From: Heloderma charlesbogerti
Taxonomy: Eukaryota; Chordata; Lepidosauria; Squamata; Helodermatidae
Reading direction: 5' to 3'
DNA: 64,000 nucleotides
NCBI GenBank assembly: GCA_026122225.1
Contig: JANEZZ010002707.1
Span: 310,001 to 374,000 of the forward strand
Shown here: in pieces, positions 21,897-32,372 of the stretch
Numbering within the stretch: position 1 is the first letter of the stretch
Layout of the letters: each line of letters opens with the position of its first letter
Position numbers and translations under genes: made by a program
Notes under the pieces: generated by a model
Databases searched by the model: none
What the model was told of the DNA's origin: nothing
Seen by the model: the letters and a program-made list of their open reading frames with translations, nothing else

Positions 21897-24800
21897 CTTG
21901 TTGTTGTTGTTGTTGTTCAGTCGTTCAGTCGTGTCCGACTCTTCGTGACCCCATGGACCACAGCACGCCAGGCCTTCCTGTCCTGCGCTCTCTCCCGGAG
22001 CGTGCTCAAGTTCATATTCATTGCATCCGTGATGCTATCTAGCCATCTCATCCTCTGCCGTCCCCTTTTCCTTTTGCCTTCAGTCTTTCCCAGCATCAGG
22101 GTCTTTTCCAGGGAGTTTTCTCTTCGCATTAGGTGGCCAAAATATTGGAGCTTCAGCTTCATTATCTGTCCTTCCAATGAGCACTCAGGGTTGATTTCCT
22201 TTAGGATGGACTGATTTGACCTCCTTGCAGTCCAGGGGACTCGTAAGAGTCTTCTCCAGCACCACAGTTCGAAAGCGTCAATTCTTCGGCGCTCAGCCTT
22301 CCTTATAGTCCAGCTCTCACAGCCATACATTACTACTGGGAAAACCATAGCTTTGATTAGACGGACCTTTGTCGGCAAGGTGATGTCTCTGCTTCTTACT
22401 ATGCTGTCTAGGTTGGCCATAGCTTTCCTCCCCAGGAGCAAGCGTCTTTTAATTTCATGGCTACAGTCACCGTCTGCGGTGATCTTGGAGCCCAAGAAAG
22501 TAAAATCTGTCACTGCTTCCATTTCTTCCCCTTCTATATGCCAGGAAGTGATGGGGCCAGATGCCATGATCTTCGTTTTTTTAATGTTGAGTTTCAAACC
22601 AGCTTTTGCACTCTCCTCTTTCACCCTCAACAAGAGGCTCTTGAGATCCTCTTCGCTTTCTGCCATTAGGGTGGTATCGTCTGCATATCGGAGGTTGTTG
22701 ATAATTCTCCCAGCAATCTTAATTCCGACCTCTGATTCATCCAACCCGGCATTTCTCATGATGTACTCTGCATATAAGTTAAATAAGCAGGGTGACAATA
22801 TGCAGCCTTGTCGTACTCCTTTCCCAATTTTGAACCAATCGGTTGTTCCATGTCTGGTTCTTACTGTTGCTTCTTGACCCTCGTACAGGTTTCTCAGGAG
22901 ACAGGTAAGGTGGTCTGCTACTCCCATCACTTTAAGAATTTGCCACAGTTTGTTGTGATCCACACAATCAAAGGCTTTAGCGTAGTCAATGAAGCAGAAA
23001 TAGACGTTTTTCTGGAATTCTCTTGCTTTCTCCATGATGCAGCGAATGTTGGCGATTTGATCTCTAGTTCCTCTGCCTCTTCTAAACCCAGCTTGTACTT
23101 CCGGTAGTTCTCGGTTCACATACTGCTGAAGCCTAGCTTGTAGGATTTTGAGCATCACCTTGCTGGCATGTGAAATGAGCGCAATGGTGCGGTAGTTTGA
23201 ACACTCTTTGGCGTTGCCCTTCTTTGGAATTGGAATGTAAACTGACCTTTTCCAGTCTTGTGGCCACTGTTGAGTGTTCCAGATTTGTTGGCATATTGAA
23301 TGCAGCACTTTAACAGCATCATCTTTTAGGATTTTAAATAGCTCGGCTGGAATACTGTCATCTCCGCTAGCTTTGTTGTTAGTAATGCTTCCTAAGGCCC
23401 ACTTGACTTCACTCTCGAGGATGTCCGGCTCAAGTTCAGTGACCGCACTATCATGGCTATCAGGGACATTCAGATCTTTCCTGTATAGTTCTTCTGTGTA
23501 TTCTTGCCACCTCTTCTTAATCTCCTTTGCTTCTGTTAGGTCCCTGCCTTCTTTGTCCTTTATCATGCCCGTCTTTGCACAAAACGTTCCCTTGAGCTCT
23601 CCGATTTTCTTGAAGAGATCTCTAGTCTTTCCCATTCTGTTGTTTTCCTCGATTTCTTTGCATTGTTCATTTAAGAAGGCCTTCTTGTCTCTCCTTGCTA
23701 TTCTCTGGAACTCTGCATTCAGTTGGGTATATCTTCCCCTTTCTCCCTTGCTTTTCGCTTCCCTTCTTTCGTGAGCTACTTGTAAAGCCTCATCAGACAG
23801 CCACTTTGCTTTCTTGCATTTCTTTTTCTTTGGGATGGATTTCGTTGCTGCCTCCTGAACAATGTTACGGACCTCCGTCCATAGTTCCTCAGGCACTCTG
23901 TCTATCAGGTCTAATGCCTGAAATCTATTCCTCACCTCCACTGTATATTCATCAGGGATATGATTTAGGTCATACCTGAATGGTTTAGTGGTTTTCCCAA
24001 CGTTCTTCAATTTAAGCCGAAATTTTGCAAGAAGCAGCTCATGATCTGAGCCACAGTCAGCTCCAGGTCTTGTTTTTACTGACTGTATGGAGCTTCTCCA
24101 TCTTTGGCTGCAAAGGACATAAGCAATCTGATTTCGATATTGACCATCTGGTGACGTCCATGTGTAGAGTCGCCTCTTGTGCTGTTGGAAAAGAGTGTTT
24201 GCTATGATCAGCATGTTCTCTTGGCAAAACTCTATTAGCTTTTGTCCTGCTTCATTTTGTACACCAAGGCCATGCCTGCCTGTTATCCTGGTGATTTCTT
24301 GACTTCCTACTTTAGCATTCCAATCCCCTATGATGAAGAGGACATCTTTTTTTGGTGTTAGTTGTAGAAGGTGTTGTAGGTCTTCATAGAACCGATCAAC
24401 CTCAGCTTCTTCGGCCTCAGTGGTTGGGGCATAGACTTGAATTACTGTGAGGTTGAATGGTTTGCCTTGGATTCGTACTGAGATCATTCTATCATTTTTA
24501 AGATTGTACCCCAGTACTGCTTTTCCCACCCTTTTGTTGACTATGAGTGCTACTCCATTTCTTCTAAGGGATTCTTGCCCACAATAGTAGATATGATGGT
24601 CACCTGAATTAAATTCGCCCATGCCTGTCCATTTGAGTTCGCTGATTCCCAAGATGTCGATGTTCAATCTTGCCATCTCATGTTTGACCACCTCCAGCTT
24701 ACCTTGATTCATTGATCTGACATTCCAGGTTCCTAAACAATATTGTTCTTTACAGCATCGGATTTTCTTTTCACCACCAGACACATCCACAGCTGAGTGT

Positions 24801-25112
24801 CCTTTCGGGTTTGGCCCAGCCGCTTCACTCTTTCTGGCGCTACTTGGAAATACCCTCTGCTCTTCCCCAGTAGCATATTGGACACCTTCCGACCTGAGGG
24901 GCTCATCTTCCGGCGTCATATCTTTTAGCCTTGTGATACATTCCATGGGGTTTTCTTGGCAAGAATACTGGAGTGGGTTGCCATTTCCTTCTCCAGTGGA
25001 CCACATTTTGTCAGAACTCTCTGCCATGACCTGTCCGTCTTGGGTGGCCCTGCACGGCATAGCTTATGGCTTCACTGAGTTACGCAAGCCCCTTCGCCAC
25101 AACAAGGCAGTG
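21897..25112 (-). mobile_element. Nearly full-length BovB (RTE clade) LINE
   Basis: About 3.2 kb. On the minus strand it runs from the 5' end CACTGCCTTGTTGTGGCGAAG (about 25112) to the 3' end GAGTCGTGTCCGACTC complement plus a (CAA)n tail at 21897. Comparison with the target-duplication-bounded copy at 51155 shows only about a dozen 5' bases are missing. It is inserted in a CR1. No target duplication is visible, and about 18 bp of CR1 is absent at the junction. BovB is known from squamates and ruminants and is a textbook case of horizontal transfer. Confidence 0.92.
21917..25060 (-). CDS. BovB ORF: endonuclease-reverse transcriptase, uninterrupted, 1047 aa
   Basis: Single open frame with the BovB/RTE domain order. 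The N-terminal part (1-105) is of unknown role. An apurinic-like endonuclease spans about 106-346, with N113, E141, GDWNAK at 245-250 and SDH at 338-340. A basic linker holds KKKKCKK (411-417). The reverse transcriptase spans about 555-830, with FRRGRGT at 659-665, motif A FIDYAKAFD at 690-698 (catalytic D692), GVRQGC at 748-753 and the YADD box at 792-795. The C-terminal region ends GVTKSRTRLND. In the family this enzyme nicks genomic DNA and primes reverse transcription of its own RNA. One oddity: residue 313 is Ala (QIAYVL) where the copy at 51155 has Asp (QIDYVL). That Asp aligns with a conserved catalytic residue of LINE endonucleases, so the open frame may encode an endonuclease-weak protein. 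The first Met is upstream of another in-frame Met at residue 12, so the true start is uncertain. Confidence 0.92.
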   Translation of the reverse strand: MPCRATQDGQVMAESSDKMWSTGEGNGNPLQYSCQENPMECITRLKDMTPEDEPLRSEGVQYATGEEQRVFPSSARKSEAAGPNPKGHSAVDVSGGEKKIRCCKEQYCLGTWNVRSMNQGKLEVVKHEMARLNIDILGISELKWTGMGEFNSGDHHIYYCGQESLRRNGVALIVNKRVGKAVLGYNLKNDRMISVRIQGKPFNLTVIQVYAPTTEAEEAEVDRFYEDLQHLLQLTPKKDVLFIIGDWNAKVGSQEITRITGRHGLGVQNEAGQKLIEFCQENMLIIANTLFQQHKRRLYTWTSPDGQYRNQIAYVLCSQRWRSSIQSVKTRPGADCGSDHELLLAKFRLKLKNVGKTTKPFRYDLNHIPDEYTVEVRNRFQALDLIDRVPEELWTEVRNIVQEAATKSIPKKKKCKKAKWLSDEALQVAHERREAKSKGERGRYTQLNAEFQRIARRDKKAFLNEQCKEIEENNRMGKTRDLFKKIGELKGTFCAKTGMIKDKEGRDLTEAKEIKKRWQEYTEELYRKDLNVPDSHDSAVTELEPDILESEVKWALGSITNNKASGDDSIPAELFKILKDDAVKVLHSICQQIWNTQQWPQDWKRSVYIPIPKKGNAKECSNYRTIALISHASKVMLKILQARLQQYVNRELPEVQAGFRRGRGTRDQIANIRCIMEKAREFQKNVYFCFIDYAKAFDCVDHNKLWQILKVMGVADHLTCLLRNLYEGQEATVRTRHGTTDWFKIGKGVRQGCILSPCLFNLYAEYIMRNAGLDESEVGIKIAGRIINNLRYADDTTLMAESEEDLKSLLLRVKEESAKAGLKLNIKKTKIMASGPITSWHIEGEEMEAVTDFTFLGSKITADGDCSHEIKRRLLLGRKAMANLDSIVRSRDITLPTKVRLIKAMVFPVVMYGCESWTIRKAERRRIDAFELWCWRRLLRVPWTARRSNQSILKEINPECSLEGQIMKLKLQYFGHLMRRENSLEKTLMLGKTEGKRKRGRQRMRWLDSITDAMNMNLSTLRERAQDRKAWRAVVHGVTKSRTRLND

Positions 25113-25657
25113 AGAGCATTTGCCTTTTTTGTAGCCACATCACATTGTTGGCTTATATTCAGTTTGTGATCGTCAACAATTCCAAGATCCTTCTCGCTTG
25201 TAGTGTTGTTGAGCCACGTATCCCCCATCTTGTAACTGTGCCTTTGGTTTCTTTTTCCTAGGTGCAGAACTTGGCATTTATCCCTATTAAATGTCATTCT
25301 GTTGCTTTCTGCCCAGCGCTCCAGTCTATCAAGATCACTTTGAATTTTGTTTCTGTCTTCTAAAGTATTAGGTATCCCGCCCAATTTTGTGTCATCTGCA
25401 AATGTAATCAGCATTCCTTGCACCTCCTCCTCCAAGTCATTAATAAAAATGTTGAAGAGCACTGGGCCCAGGACTGAGCCCTGTAGTACCCCACTCGTTA
25501 CTTCTCCCCAGTTGGAGAAGGTCCCATTGATAAGCACAATTTGAGTCCAGTTCTGTAGCCAACTGTGGATCCACCTGAGAGTTGTTTCATCTAGCCCACT
25601 TCGAGCTAGTTTGCTCATCAGGATATCATGGGGCACTTTGTCGAAAGCTTTGCTGAC
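25113..25657 (-). mobile_element. CR1 LINE, internal part (partner of 21342-21896)
   Basis: Minus-strand frame 25064-25636 has MPHDILMSKLARSGLDE, GVLQGSVLGPVLFNIFINDL and ITFADDTKLGG, the catalytic ADD box of CR1 reverse transcriptase. It is intact here, unlike ADDPELGG in the 15058 copy. The frame then runs artificially into BovB at its C-terminus. Sequence similarity to CR1 ends at about 25657. Confidence 0.85.
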
Positions 25658-25917
25658 ATCCTGACAAGTTTTTATGTATGAAACATTTGGACTTGGCTAC
25701 AGATATTGGGAGTCTTAGAGTCAGTTTGTAGAACCAAATGAGCTGAGTGTACCCATGCAGAGAATTTAGCTCACCAGTTCTCCTTAGATGAAGCAGTCGT
25801 GTCATTTCTTCAGTACATATCCTTTTTCTGTACAGACACAACGCATTTACCTTGTCATGTAGCAGATGTGGGTTGAACTGTGAATGATGTGTGCATGTGA
25901 TGAAGAAATTTCCAACC

Positions 25918-26141
25918 CAGTGGAGGCTGGTGGCTCCAATTTCGGTGGGGCTGTGAATCCATTCAGCGTTTCAGTTAGGACCAGCCATAACTCTAAAGGA
26001 GCTGCCCAGTGTTCTGAACCTATTTTGGGGATAGGGTACAGCACCCTGGATAGCTCCGTTAGAGCGCTGGCTGGTTCTGACTGAGTGGCTTCCAGAGTGG
26101 ATTCACAGCCCCACCAAAATCGGAGCCACCAGCCTCCACTG
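25918..26141. mobile_element. MITE with 44-bp terminal inverted repeats (224 bp)
   Basis: The outer 44 bases at each end (25918-25961 and 26098-26141, starting CAGTGGAGGCTGGTGGCTCC) are inverted copies with only 2 mismatches. Flanking octamers TTCCAACC and CTCTAACC agree at 6 of 8. The CAGTGG start and 8-bp spacing suggest hAT. No coding content. Confidence 0.75.
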
Positions 26142-26261
26142 CTCTAACCTCTTCAAGACCAGCCAGATATCCTGCATAATCCCACACAAGCTCATGTTCT
26201 CAACACAGTTTTTCTCTCCAACTGAAAATTATAGTCTAAAAATGCAAAAGTATATACGCCA

Positions 26262-26360
26262 AGAATGCAAACCTACGCACATCTACACGGAAGTAAGTCC
26301 CACTAAGTTCAATGGCGCTTATTCCCAGATAAATAAGTATAGGACTGCAGCCTAAAGAGC
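26262..26360. repeat. Palindromic MITE copy (GCAATCCTA family)
   Basis: Centre AAGTCCCACTAAGTTCAATGG is flanked by CAAACCTACGCACATCT and AAGTATAGGACTGCAGCC. Diverged copy of the family at 11605. Confidence 0.6.
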
Positions 26361-26736
26361 AGCTAGACTCTTAGGCTCTCTTCACATCTGGCATTTTATC
26401 CCACTACAAACTGGCCCTTTTGATTCCAGATCCTTTCTGGGATTTAGACTGGCCCTGTATACAGGCATCTCTCATAGCGCTTCCCTCTGCTCTATACCTT
26501 TTCATAGCTGCACAGAAAAATCAGAAGCCCTTCTAGAGAGTGTAAAGGTGGAGGAAACCCTCCTTCCAGATACACTTGCTTGGGTCCTCATGGTGGCTTC
26601 CCATCTACTGGCTTTCTTCCTCCACCCCCCACGCTGTTGTTGCTCTTCCCCCTTATTCTGGCTTCCCAACAACCCTGTAAGGTGGGCTAGGAGGAGAGAT
26701 AGTGGCTGGCTGGCTTCCCAATCATACGGATGTTAA

Positions 26737-26945
26737 CTTCCTGACTGTTAGAGCAATACGACAATGGAACCAATGACCTAGGGAGGTGGTGGGCTCTCCC
26801 ACACTGGAGGCGTTCAAGATGAAGCTGGACAGCCATCTGTCAGGGATGCTCTGACTTGGATTCCTGCATTGAGCAGGGGGTTGGGCTTGATGGCCTTGTA
26901 GGCCCCTTCCAACAATACTATTCTATGAATCTATGAGTCTATGAG
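26737..26945 (+). mobile_element. CR1 LINE 3'-terminal fragment
   Basis: Begins TTCCTGACTGTTAGAGCAAT and continues with CACTGGAGGCGTTCAAGATG, GGACAGCCATCTGTCAGGGA and AGGCCCCTTCCAAC. It ends in an (ATTCTATGA)-like tail reading TCTATGAATCTATGAGTCTATGA (26922-26945). Same sequence as the 15058 CR1 3' end, opposite orientation, severely 5'-truncated. Confidence 0.85.
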
Positions 26946-27177
26946 CAAGTCCATTCAATGGCTGTATGCACATACATGCCATGCCAACCCTGTGCAGATG
27001 TCTGCCCCACCTTCTTCCATGCCATCCTAGATGGTTGCCACTCAGAAGACATGGTTTGAATCAAAGGAGCACCTCCCTCCCTTCCTGGCATCTGTCCAAA
27101 GGCACGCGGGGGGGGTGTCTTGTTTTCATCTCTTAACTTGTGCTGTACTGTTTCCTCGCAGCCCCCAGGAAAGCTAT

Positions 27178-27355
27178 GACTTACTTCTGAGTAGACGTAA
27201 GATTTTGCTGTAAGTCTGCAACCCTAGGCACATTTACTTAGGAGTAAGCCCCACTGAAGTCAATGGGACTTACTTCTCGGTAGATATAAGATCGTGCTGT
27301 AAGTCTGCAACCCTCGGCATACTTATTGGCAGTAAGCCCCATTGAAGTTACTGGG
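27178..27355. repeat. Two tandem 89-bp copies of the palindromic MITE
   Basis: The unit at 27178-27266 (GACTTACTTCTGAGTAGACG ... AAGTCAATGG) is repeated at about 27267-27355 (GACTTACTTCTCGGTAGATA ... AAGTTACTGG). Each contains GCTGTAAGTCTGCAACCCT. Head-to-tail arrangement of an element usually found singly. Confidence 0.7.
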
Positions 27356-27785
27356 TGCTCTGAATCAGCAGCGGGTGTTGATTCTGAGTTTGGTGGAGTG
27401 GGGGATCAGATCCATCTCCCTTTGTCGCAGGGAGGCATTTTACCCTCTTCTCCCTACAATCGAGAAATGTGCTCAAGCATTTACATGGTAGACAGGTGGT
27501 TTCCTCGGCAAGACTTGATCAGAGGCAGGAGCTCCCCTCCAACCATGTGCCCCCCCTTGCAAGGAAGGGAGAGAGAGCACAGTTGGTGGGAGAATCCTGC
27601 CCTCGTGCCTGCCAAATCTGCTCGGTCTCCTTCCGTGTAAGGAACACTCCCACCTGTTCTTCCCTCCTTGCCAAGAGGATCCCCACTGAGGATCTCCCGG
27701 GTGCAACACACCCTGCAGCCCATCCTCAATGCCTTCGTCATCCTGACCGTGCCCCCAACAACTGAAAACAAATGCCCACAGCCGC

Positions 27786-28019
27786 CCAGACACAGTGGTT
27801 TCTTCCACTACTGGAGAATTTTACAGGGAGGTCATGGCGCTCCTGTTCCATGGACTGGAAAAAATGCCACATTTTTTGCGCTTGAGGAAAACATGGGATT
27901 GGCTGGGGAAAATGTCAGGAGATGCCCTGGAGGTTTACAACGTCATCTAAAGAGCCCGCAAACTTCCATGACAGAGCCATCTCAATAGCAGGATAAAAGC
28001 TCGTGTGGAGAAGCCCTCA
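27786..28019 (-). mobile_element. Partial inverted-repeat DNA element (12167 family)
   Basis: On the minus strand it opens AGGGCTTCTCCACACGAGCTT, then TTATCCTGCTATTGAGATGG and CCTCCAGGGCATCTCCTG, as at 12167-12270. The far end is missing. Confidence 0.5.
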
Positions 28020-28330
28020 GACAGAACTACAGATTACCTTATCTATGTACCTCCTGCCCAGATCTGAGATTTGCTGGAGCCAATCTGAAAAGCAGTGTTA
28101 GAGCAAAACAAGATACATTTTGAACAGTGAATTGCTGGGCCAGGCCCTTCTCTAGAACAGAGAGAGTGTAGCTGTGCAGTTAAAACTAGAAGGTGTTCTT
28201 TGAGAGACAAATTTGTGCTTCCCTACGTGATATGCACTCTCAAGAACTGCCAGTACCAGCATTCTTTCTGCTTGGTAGGAGGGCAGGACAGCTGCTAGGA
28301 AGAACAAAGAACCATAATGGGGTAGGATCC

Positions 28331-29226
28331 TGAAAGATGATGCTGTTAAAGTGCTGCACTCAATATGCCAACAAATTTGGATCACTCAACAGTGGCCACA
28401 AGACTGGAAAAGGTCAGTTTACATTCCAGTTCCAAAGAAGGGCAATGCCAAAGAGTGTTCAAACTACCATACAATTGCGCTCATTTCACATGCCAGCAAG
28501 GTGATGCTCAAAATCCTACAAGCTAGGCTTCAGCAGTATGTGAACCGAGAACTACCGGAAGTACAAGCTGGGTTTCGAAGAGGCAGAGGAACTAGAGATC
28601 AAATCGCCAACATTCGCTGGATCACGGAGAAAGCAAGAGAATTCCAGAAAAATGTCTATTTCTGCTTCATTGACTACGCTAAAGCCTTTGATTGTGTGGA
28701 TCACAACAAACTGTGGCAAATTCTGAAAGAGATGGGAGTACCAGATCACCTTACCTGTCTCCTGAGAAACCTGTACGAGGGTCAAGAAGCAACAGTACGA
28801 ACCGGACATGGAACAACCGATAGGTTCAAAATTGGGAAAGGAGTACGACAAGGCTGTATATGTGCTGTGGTGCGGGAAAAGACTCTTATGAGTCCCCTGG
28901 ACTGCAAGGAGGTCAAATCAGTCAATCCTCAAGGAAATCAACCCTGACTGCTCATTGGAAGGACAGATACTGAAGCTCAAGCTCAAATATTCTGGCCACC
29001 TAATGCGAAGAGAAAACTCCCTGGAAAAGACCCTGATGCTGGGAAAGATTGAAGGCAAAAGGAGAAGGGGACGGCAGAGGGTGAGATGGCGAGATAGCAT
29101 CACCAATACAATGAATATGGACTTGAGCACACTCCAGGAGAGAGCGGAGGACAGGAAGGCCTGGCGTGCTATGGTCCATGGGGTCACCAAGAGTCGGACA
29201 CGACTTAACTACTGAACAACAACAAA
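28331..29226 (+). mobile_element. BovB LINE, 5'-truncated with internal deletion
   Basis: The frame 28351-28947 begins in the reverse transcriptase (MLHSICQQIWITQQWPQDW) and includes FRRGRGTRDQ and FIDYAKAFD. At about 28860, after GVRQGC, it jumps to the C-terminal region (AVVREKTLMSPLDCKE in a shifted frame), so the YADD box and about 0.5 kb are deleted. The C-terminal codons resume at 28955-29215, followed by the ACTGAACAACAACAA tail. Cannot encode an active enzyme. Confidence 0.88.
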
Positions 29227-29280
29227 TACTGATGTCAGGGACAGTAGAAGCCAGTGCTGCTAATAGAATTTACAGGTCTA

Positions 29281-29282
29281 GC

Positions 29283-29336
<54 letters not shown>

Positions 29337-29362
29337 GTGTGTGTGTGTGTGTATATATGTTT
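29281..29362. repeat. (AT)n(GT)n compound microsatellite
   Basis: ATATAT run (29284-29300) followed by a GT run interrupted by ATGTATG. The Cys-Val repeat frames across it are artefacts. Confidence 0.95.
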
Positions 29363-29499
29363 CACTGAAACACACACACACACTTACACCCCATATTGCT
29401 ATATCTGATTATAAATACATATCATTAGACTGTGCATATGAGATGGGAAGTGGTATGTATGAAGGTACATATCGCATGTTTGTACTGCCCCCCCTCCCC

Positions 29500-29730
29500 A
29501 ATTTTGCTTGGGCTCTGGTCAAATCAATGGTCCATCCAGCCTCATATGGCTGGCAGCCTTTCTAGAGATGTAAAAAAAAAAGGGGAGGGGGAGGAAGTGG
29601 GGATCTCAGGCAGAGGTTTTTTGCAGCCCTGACATCTAGCAGCCTTTAACTGGAGATGCCAGGAATTTAATTTGTTTACCCTCTCCATGGAAAGCATGTG
29701 CTCTACCCACTGTGTCATGCCCCTTCTCCT
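29500..29730 (-). repeat. Degraded tRNA-derived SINE (different family)
   Basis: Read on the minus strand, 29725 to 29650 gives a head like CACAGTGGGTAGAGCACATGC followed by TTTCCATGGAGAGGG and GGCATCTCCAG. This resembles the head of the SINE at 43655-43872. The body at 29560-29600 is A- and G-rich and decayed. Confidence 0.5.
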
Positions 29731-29941
29731 GAACAAGAAATAAACAAATAAGGCAACATTACTTGATTCTGCAACCACACTTGTGCCTGCCAAGCACTCA
29801 GGTATTGTACTAGCAATTTTATAATAATAGCTCTGTCTGCTAATTGTAAATTCAGTATGAAATCACAAATAATTTTCTGTTGTGTTGCAATTTATCATCC
29901 CTTTAATATGTGCTACATCAAAATATATCAATATATCAGCT

Positions 29942-31175
29942 CTGCGGGATGGGAGTTGGGGGCACTGTGCTACAGTGATTCCACTCCTACCTGCAGGGCA
30001 GATTCCTGAGAGTAGTATTGGGGGATTCCTCTTCTACCCCATGGCTATTAAGCTGTGGGGTGCCACAGGGTTCTATTCTATCCCCCATGCTGTTCAACAT
30101 CTATATGAAGACATTGGATGAGGTTATTAGGAGTTTTGGGGTAGGGTGTCACCAGTACACTGATAATGTTCAGCTCTACTTCTCCTTGTCGGAGTCAGCT
30201 GGGATGGTGAAGGTGCTGGATCAGTGCCTGGAGGCTGTAATGGGCTGGATGAGGGTCAATAAACTGAAGCTGAATCCTGACAAGATGGAAGCTGTTTGGA
30301 TTGGTGCTTCCCAAGTCCAGGAGCTGGGCAAGCGACCTCTCCTGGATAGGACTGCACTCCCCCAAAGGAGCAGGTGCATAGCTTGGGAGTACTCCTAGAA
30401 CCATCCCTGTCACTGGAGCCCCAGGTGGACTCCGTGGCCCAGAGTACTTGGGGCCAACTTCAGCTGATCTGCCAGCTACAGCCTTTCATAACCTAACTAC
30501 AGTAGCATACACACGCTGGTAACTTCCTGATTAGATTACTGCAATGCACTTCACGTGGGGCTGCCCTTGAAGATGACTTGGAAGCTGCAACTAGTGCAAA
30601 ATGCAGCAGCTACACTGTTGACTGGAACATCACATTAAGATCACATAACACCAGTCTTAAAGGAATTGCACTGGCTGCCAATATGCTTCTGATCGGAATT
30701 CAAGGTGCTAGTGATGACATTTAAAGCCCTAAGAGGCTTGGGACCTTGATATTTGAGGGAGCGCCTCCCCCTACATATGCCTGCCTGAAGATTGGAGGAG
30801 CCCTATGTCCCACCAATGTGAGACATACACTACGGTGGGATGTGTTAGAGGGCTTTTCCTGCTGTGGCACCCTGATTGTGGAATGCCCTCCCCTTGGAGG
30901 CCCAATTGGCACAGACACTGGCTTCATTTTGGTGCCAAGTTAAAACATAGCTCTTTACCAAAGCCTTTGATGGCTAATTGGATTCCCTGAGTTTGTACAC
31001 TGTTTTAACTGTTTTATTGTTTCAGATTTTAAATTAGTATTAGCTAGCTTAATGATTTAATATGTTTTAGCTGTTTAAATTATTTATTGCTTTATACTGT
31101 TTAAATTGATTTTATCTGTACACTGCCCTGAGATCTTAATGATATAGGGCGGGATACAAATGTTTTAAATAAATA
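29942..31175 (+). mobile_element. L2-type LINE, broken reverse transcriptase and 3' end
   Basis: Translation of 30018-30398 gives GVPQGSILSPMLFNIYMKTL, then QYTDNVQLYFSL in place of the catalytic YADD-type box, and MRVNKLKLNPDKMEAVW. Downstream, broken frames contain DYCNAL/GLP-type words (30535-30565). The 3' end TGTACACTGCCCTGAGATC plus AAATAAATAAATG is at 31118-31180. Several frameshifts; inactive. Confidence 0.82.
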
Positions 31176-31180
31176 AATGT

Positions 31181-32372
31181 GTGTATGTTTCATCTTCTTT
31201 CTAGAACAGAGAAACAGAAAATAGGCAACACCCTGTCAGTTTTATCATGTCATATTCAATAATAATGGTACCTTTCCATTACTCTATGATGAATGGTGTT
31301 TAAGGGGAAGAAATGTTGATTTTATTCCCATTTCCCTTTCATACTTTTCATTGTAATCATGGACAGTTCTTTGCTCCATTGTTTCTCTTTCAGCACAGTG
31401 TCGATTAAAGCGTGGGGTGGGGGGCAGTCTTTTGCCAACATGCAAGCCTTGTCCTCGCCTTCAGTGTGTGATTGCACAGGACTCCCCAAGCATGTGGGGA
31501 ACAGCCTTTATGCATATACCTTTATGCATGTAGAGCCTCATTCAAGCCCTCTTCAGTCATTCAGTATCTGTGGACACTGAACACATGGGGGTGCAAACTC
31601 CAACCCAACCTACCATTCATTCAACTGTCTGTAGACGGTACCCACACATACACCAGTACAGATGGAGGGTTCTCTGCATGTGAACGGGATCCCGCTCCTG
31701 CTCCCCTTCCACCCCTTCCACACATTCTTATGGTGAGAAGGTAAGAACTGAGCTCTCGAATCCCTCTGATTGGAGATGCCCTCCCCACCCACAAAGATGC
31801 ACGGTAGGTGTTCAAACGAACATCTCTCACATGTTAGAGGGGAGAGTGGAGTCATGCTCACCAGCCACATACACATGCTAGTCACATGTTCCTCTGTCTG
31901 TATAGATGTAGAGCTCCTCCACGTAAGGGGAGATCTTGGGCCAATCAGGATCTCTCCTTGCATGGAGGAGCTCTATGTTCCTACATCAGTACGCATGTAG
32001 GGCCCCTTCTCACACGTGCCGAATGCACAACTGGCATGGCCATGGCTGCCAGGTACATTAGCAGTGAGGGCAGTGGTAGCCCACAGACCCCACAAACCTC
32101 TCACCTAAACCCCTCTACAGTGATTCTGGGGTGAGAGAAAGGCACTCAGAGTTACCCTCAGACATGGTAAAATAGTCCCTGTTTCACCTTAAACAAATCA
32201 GACTGGCAAGATCTGGACAGAATTACACACTGGATCCTATACATCCATTGCTTTGCCTGTATCCTATTCTCTTTGGCTGAATCTTTTTCTGTTGCTTTGA
32301 GTAGCATCACACACCTAGCTGGAGCATACCTGCTCACTCTCATTGTATGAAGAAGATTAATTAATATATCCT
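31181..32372. other. Non-coding sequence with a strong hairpin
   Basis: No gene. An imperfect inverted repeat with 27-base arms occupies 31909-31935 and 31949-31975 (TAGAGCTCCTCCACG pairs with CATGGAGGAGCTCTA), four mismatches and a 13-base loop. Similar CATGTAGAGC words at 31528 and 31997 suggest decayed copies of a small palindromic element. Confidence 0.45.

Noticed and set aside
22353..22877. Plus-strand frames across 21945-25169
   Set aside because: They are antisense shadows of the 1047-codon BovB frame and recur wherever BovB sequence occurs.
25064..25636. A cellular reverse-transcriptase-like gene
   Set aside because: It is a CR1 fragment whose C-terminal codons are read into the BovB insertion.
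29254..29408. Cys-Val or Tyr-Ile repeat proteins at 29254, 45925 and 6203
   Set aside because: Direct translation of GT, AT and CT microsatellites.
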